DNA from: an uncultured Hellea sp.
GTDB lineage: Bacteria; Pseudomonadota; Alphaproteobacteria; Caulobacterales; Maricaulaceae
Length of the DNA: 64,000 bases
Assembly: GCA_905477785.1 (NCBI GenBank)
Contig: CAJQGR010000007.1
Coordinates: forward strand, 18,052-82,051
Direction: 5' to 3'
Positions within the stretch are counted from its first letter, which is position 1; each line of letters opens with the position of its first letter. Made by a program: the position numbers and the translations under genes. This document shows positions 60,459 through 64,000 of the stretch, in pieces. A model generated the notes under the pieces. The model did not search any database. It worked only from the letters and a program-made list of their open reading frames with translations, and was not told where the DNA came from.

Positions 60459-63053
60459 TTAGAATGTTAATCCAGCTGTGATACCATATGATCTAGGCTG
60501 ACCGTATACATTAGTTCGATAAGCAAACGTCTCAAATGGTAGTGAGTCTACTAGATACTCTTCATCAAGGAGGTTTGTACCCCAAAGAGCTATTGTAGCT
60601 TTAGCACCATTACTAGTGTCAAAACTCATACCAATTCTACCGCTCACAAGGTCGATGGCAGGGAGACGAAGTGCACTTTCCGGAATAGCAAGAATATCAT
60701 CTTTATGGCTAAATGTTAGGTTACCAAAGAGATCTTTGTTACCTAACTTTCCATTGTAATCAATTGCCATCATGTAGGAATTTTTAGGCGTTCCCTGTAA
60801 CTCGGGATAGCTTCTTACATCAGCTGGATTGAGTGGGTTAACTGTATCACCGGCAGTACCATCTATGTAGGCATAGCTACCGCGGGCTGTGAAGTTATCA
60901 TTTAAAACAAATGTTCCATCTACTTCGAAACCATAAACCTCATCATCTGTGTTCACTATAGCGCGCTCAGTAGCGATCAGTGGATTAGTAGCGAATGTTA
61001 CCTGCTTATTAGCAAAATCATAATAATAAGCAGCTGCATTAATACGAACATTATCCCCAAAGTCTCCTTTAAATCCACCCTCGTAAGCAGTTATGTCTTC
61101 ACGTTGGAATGTAAAGTCAGCACTGTAGGTTTGGCCTGGCATACGAAAACCAGCTGAAGATGCATTAAAACCACCCGAACGGAAGCTCTCTTTATAACTG
61201 GCATATATCATTACATCATCATTTGCGTCCCATTCCAATGTTACAGATGGATCTAGAACATCATCATCAAAGCTCGCTTCATTAGGAGCAATAACATTTC
61301 CTGTAAGGGTTACATTATCATTAAAGAATGCAGACTGCATTTGACCTACACCATCCTTACTTTCATCTGAGTAACGCAAACCTGCAGTTATACGAAAGTC
61401 ATCCGAAACATGATATGTTCCCTGAGCATAAAGCGCTAAGGCAGTGGTATCAATTTGAAGAGAATTTGTCGTAGTCTGCATAGTGCTATTGAGAGCTACT
61501 GATAATGTCGGCAAACAAAAGTTGTTTGCAGCTGATGGAGCACTTGTACAAGTGGTGCCATTACCAACTAACTGTGTTAAGAGCGGAAAAGCTTGAGCCG
61601 CTAGTGGACCTTGAAGGAATGATAGAAGCACTCCAGCTGCTGGGATCGGACCCATAGCAGCTGCAGGAACACCTAGACCACCTAGAAATCCAGTAATGTT
61701 AGGAGCTGTAACGCGCGGATCAAACTGTCCAAGAACAAATAGATAGTCGTTTGCATTAGCTAAGTTTTGAGTTACTGGAGAACCAGTTTCTTCATCAAAG
61801 AAAAATGCCCCTGCTGTGTATTCTAATCTGCCATCATTAGTTTCGCCAGTGTAAGTCGCCTCTAAGCTAAACTGATTGTGGTCTGGTAAATTTGCACTTC
61901 CGCCAGGAGGTGACAAGAATAGTCCACGATCTGGAACAGATCCGTCAAACTGCGAACCAAAGTCCGGGCGAAGTGGCTGTTGAGTAGCGCCGAAAGCAAA
62001 TGGTAAGGCTCCTAAAGCCTGATTAAATCCGCCTGTTATAGCATTAACAACAGCAGGGTTTGCGCTTGGAATTAAAGCAACAAATCTTGAGCTTTCTACT
62101 TCTCTGTAAGCCGCTGTTAGCTTCACAACATGATTTTCCGCTGGACTCCATGTCCCAATTGCTGAAACGCCTTGCGTTACCAGATTACCTGCTTCGTTTG
62201 TAAATGATGTTGTTACTTCTTCTTGTCTGCCATCAGAAGTAGAAATAGCAGGAGCAAACAAACCAGCCCCAAAATCTGTTACTGATTGATAGAAAATTGG
62301 TTCTGCTTCAGTTTTATTGTAATCAGCAGCTAGGTCCAAACGGAAAGCATCAGAAAACTCAACACCAAACGCGCCGCGCATTCCGTATTTTTTCTCCCCG
62401 CCAAAATCTGCGCCTGGGCCACTATTTTTTACCCAACCGCTTCTATCCATATAAGAACCTGAAAGCCTTACAGCAGCCGTATCGCCCATTGGTAGATTTA
62501 CTGCCCCTGAAACTTTTTTATGATCATAATTACCATATTCAGCATTAATTTTTCCAGAGAGCTCACCTGGATTTGGAGTTGCTGATACAAGATTAATGGC
62601 GCCAGCAACTGTGTTACGGCCATATAGTGTTCCTTGTGGGCCCTTTAATATTTCAATTCTTGCAAGGTCTGGCATATCAATACCTAAACCTTGAGTTTTA
62701 CCTAAATATATACCATCTTGATAAATGGCGACACGACTATCCTGACCTACTTGCGGATCATAAGTACCTATACCCCGAATACTTACTCGGACTCCGTTTG
62801 GGTCGGCGGGGTTATTTGTTACATAGAGACCCGGCGTGAAAGTACCAATATCTTGCAACCCTTCTATACGGTTAGTTTCTAAAGCTTCTAGGTCAAATGC
62901 CGTGATAGCTACAGGAACATCTTGTAAATTTTCTTGCTTCTTTTGAGCTGTAACAATGATTTCATCTAACTGGGCAAAAGCAGGAGCGCTTAGTGCTAAC
63001 AGTGAGGTGGATACGGCCAGAGCGGTTAAACCCTTGAAAGTTCGTGATGACAT
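60459..63053 (-). CDS. TonB-dependent outer-membrane receptor
   Basis: This is an 864-residue receptor with signal peptide ending ...SAPAFAQ, TonB box DEIIVTAQKK, plug domain (LQDVPVAITAFD ... KGPQGTLYGRNTVAGAINLVSATP) and a long beta-barrel ending in Phe (YGITAGLTF), as required for outer-membrane insertion. Receptors of this group in sphingomonads and marine gammaproteobacteria take up large hydrophobic or sulfated substrates. GGGGAG six bases before the ATG supports the start. Base composition looks slightly less AT-rich than its neighbours. The inner dyad of the three-box element lies about 155 bases upstream. Steroid specificity is inferred from context only. Confidence 0.93.
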   Translation of the reverse strand: MSSRTFKGLTALAVSTSLLALSAPAFAQLDEIIVTAQKKQENLQDVPVAITAFDLEALETNRIEGLQDIGTFTPGLYVTNNPADPNGVRVSIRGIGTYDPQVGQDSRVAIYQDGIYLGKTQGLGIDMPDLARIEILKGPQGTLYGRNTVAGAINLVSATPNPGELSGKINAEYGNYDHKKVSGAVNLPMGDTAAVRLSGSYMDRSGWVKNSGPGADFGGEKKYGMRGAFGVEFSDAFRLDLAADYNKTEAEPIFYQSVTDFGAGLFAPAISTSDGRQEEVTTSFTNEAGNLVTQGVSAIGTWSPAENHVVKLTAAYREVESSRFVALIPSANPAVVNAITGGFNQALGALPFAFGATQQPLRPDFGSQFDGSVPDRGLFLSPPGGSANLPDHNQFSLEATYTGETNDGRLEYTAGAFFFDEETGSPVTQNLANANDYLFVLGQFDPRVTAPNITGFLGGLGVPAAAMGPIPAAGVLLSFLQGPLAAQAFPLLTQLVGNGTTCTSAPSAANNFCLPTLSVALNSTMQTTTNSLQIDTTALALYAQGTYHVSDDFRITAGLRYSDESKDGVGQMQSAFFNDNVTLTGNVIAPNEASFDDDVLDPSVTLEWDANDDVMIYASYKESFRSGGFNASSAGFRMPGQTYSADFTFQREDITAYEGGFKGDFGDNVRINAAAYYYDFANKQVTFATNPLIATERAIVNTDDEVYGFEVDGTFVLNDNFTARGSYAYIDGTAGDTVNPLNPADVRSYPELQGTPKNSYMMAIDYNGKLGNKDLFGNLTFSHKDDILAIPESALRLPAIDLVSGRIGMSFDTSNGAKATIALWGTNLLDEEYLVDSLPFETFAYRTNVYGQPRSYGITAGLTF

Positions 63054-63163
63054 GTGTGTCTCCCCTTGTGTAATATATCAGGCATTTTTGCCGCGATTGT
63101 CCAAACCCTACTTTATTTTAAAAAAGTGCGCAATGGAATACTCTCAAGAAAAATGCAAAAAAA

Positions 63164-63232
63164 TGCGCGTTTTAATCAAATAATGGTCTAAAAATGTTAT
63201 TTTGCGTAGTATTGTTGCATTTTTGTTACGCA
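63164..63232 (+). promoter_or_regulatory. Element H: three-box-like site upstream of the TonB receptor gene
   Basis: TGCGTA (63203-63208), N18, TACGCA (63227-63232) form the exact inner dyad. At the distal position (63164-63169) is TGCGCG, four of six matches to TACGCA. By this order it would point to the plus strand, where no gene starts. Because the dyad is symmetric it may instead serve the receptor gene on the minus strand. An extra TGCGCA lies at 63127. Apart from these boxes and the receptor's ribosome site I see nothing else in the 212-base gap. Confidence 0.55.
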
Positions 63233-63265
63233 AACAGTTAGGTCTCGGTGTTTGTTTATGTCATT

Positions 63266-64000
63266 TCATAAACCATAGCCTCCGGCTACAGATATTTGTT
63301 GCCCTGTAATATACCCCGCGCATTTAGAAGCAAGAAAGACAACTGCATAACCGACCTCTTCAGGCTGACCCCATCTTTTAAGAGCGAGATTTTTCTGAAC
63401 TTCCTCAGTCCATTCCTGGTCAAAAACCCCTTGTCTTTTTAATTCGAGGAACATTCCGGCTTCAATAACGCCTATCAGAACTGAATTAGCTCTAATCCCA
63501 TTTTTCCCCTCTTCTCGGGCAATTGCTTTTATTAAACTCTCATTAGCAGCCTTTGGGGCAACAGAAAGAACATCTTTTTCAGGCCAACTTAATTCCCCTG
63601 CAGAACCTAAATGTATTATAGATCCACCCTTGTTCTTCATATGCACAATAGCGGCCTTTGAAGCATTGAAGAAACCATTAACCTCGATATTCAAAGCCAT
63701 TTGCCATTGCTCATAACTGACATCTCTATAGTGAACTTGCTCTACTACCGGCCCAGCACCCCAAACAAGCGTATGAATTTGACTATGTTGTCGTATAGCA
63801 GATTGAAACACCTTATCTACAGAACCCGAGATTAAAACATCACACTGGTGCGAGGTTGCTTTGCAACCCATTTTTTGAATCGCACTCACTAGTTCAAGAG
63901 CTAATATTTCATTCGAGCGCCAAACAATTGCTACATCCGATCCGTTTTTAGCCAATTCAAGGCACACATGTCGGCCAATGCCGCCTGTCGCCCCAAAAAC
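63266..64000 (-). CDS. SDR family protein, 5' end beyond window, catalytic Tyr replaced
   Basis: The ORF track begins at an internal GTG, but the frame is open to the window edge and reads VFGATGGIGRHVCLELAKNG, the normal SDR cofactor loop, so the gene starts beyond base 64000. The C-terminus YITGQQISVAGGYGL is complete. At the active site the usual YxxxK reads SVAPK (GELSWPEKDVLSVAPK), with Ser in place of the catalytic Tyr; I re-read this from the bases. It may use different chemistry or be inactive. It is on the same strand as the TonB receptor gene, 212 bases upstream of it. Confidence 0.85.
   Translation of the reverse strand, partial: VFGATGGIGRHVCLELAKNGSDVAIVWRSNEILALELVSAIQKMGCKATSHQCDVLISGSVDKVFQSAIRQHSQIHTLVWGAGPVVEQVHYRDVSYEQWQMALNIEVNGFFNASKAAIVHMKNKGGSIIHLGSAGELSWPEKDVLSVAPKAANESLIKAIAREEGKNGIRANSVLIGVIEAGMFLELKRQGVFDQEWTEEVQKNLALKRWGQPEEVGYAVVFLASKCAGYITGQQISVAGGYGL

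Noticed and set aside
1-64000. CRISPR array, tRNA/rRNA genes, insertion sequences or prophage
   Set aside because: No regularly spaced repeats, no transposase or integrase proteins and no tRNA-like cloverleaf were seen in the intergenic space.

Overview
The window is a dense, strongly AT-rich stretch of bacterial chromosome. It is almost wholly protein-coding, with no gap above about 210 bases, and carries a steroid-type catabolic island. The organism looks like a streamlined, probably marine, Gram-negative proteobacterium. The reasons are a full-length TonB-dependent receptor with a TonB box, several lipobox lipoproteins, very short or negative intergenic distances (convergent genes even overlap at their 3' ends), and a gene set (short-chain dehydrogenases, Rieske oxygenases, family III CoA-transferases, NTF2-like proteins) typical of sphingomonad-like and marine gamma- or alphaproteobacterial sterol degraders. 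I cannot place it more precisely from sequence alone.

Layout. (1) 1-3218, minus: the end of a meta-cleavage operon, hsaA-hsaD-hsaE-hsaG (flavin monooxygenase, meta-cleavage hydrolase, hydratase, acylating aldehyde dehydrogenase cut by the left edge). Its partner flavin reductase, hsaB-like with a MarR-like tail, lies apart at 10885. (2) 3344-13315: an acyl-CoA ligase, SDRs, NTF2-like proteins, an MFS carrier, an enoyl-CoA hydratase homologue, an OYE-family reductase and a methyltransferase. (3) 13325-24702: two sulfotransferase-family proteins, a lipoprotein esterase, MFS, SDRs, a delta4-(5alpha)-3-ketosteroid dehydrogenase homologue, a lipoprotein formylglycine-generating enzyme, and DUF1214, NTF2 and SRPBCC proteins. 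(4) 24695-26112: two tandem Lrp/AsnC regulators with an NTF2-like gene. (5) 26272-41342: GMC oxidoreductase, DUF3604 lipoprotein, crotonase, KshA-like Rieske oxygenase, amidohydrolase-like protein, two ligases, SDRs, MFS, a second OYE and a second Rieske oxygenase. (6) 41352-57405: a TetR-linked module with P450, a third Rieske oxygenase, SDR, crotonase, amidohydrolase, two CoA-transferases, ligase, an Ltp2-like aldolase with its DUF35 partner, ferredoxin and a hydrolase. (7) 57381-63053: an alkylsulfatase-like MBL protein, a formylglycine sulfatase lipoprotein and a TonB receptor, then an SDR cut by the right edge.

How it may work together (inference). A sulfated or otherwise polar steroid-like substrate would cross the outer membrane through the receptor and be desulfated outside the cytoplasm by the sulfatase, which the exported FGE would activate. 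It would enter by MFS carriers, be activated by CoA ligases or CoA-transferases, and lose its side chain through the crotonase and Ltp2/DUF35 aldolase. The nucleus would be oxidised or reduced by KSTD, OYE, SDR, Rieske and P450 enzymes, and opened by HsaAB-type hydroxylation and meta-cleavage.

The most unusual signal is regulatory. Five intergenic regions carry three hexamers in the fixed layout TACGCA-N33-TGCGTA-N18-TRCGCA (middle box TGCGCA or TACGTA in two of them), always pointing at an operon. A sixth copy with a degenerate middle box precedes the tandem Lrp/AsnC operon, and the inner dyad alone recurs twice more. Separately, a near-perfect dyad TCCGAAC-GCT-GTTCGRA occurs exactly twice among the intergenic regions: at the tetR start and 9.3 kb away between a CoA-transferase operon and the ferredoxin gene. 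This defines a second regulon.
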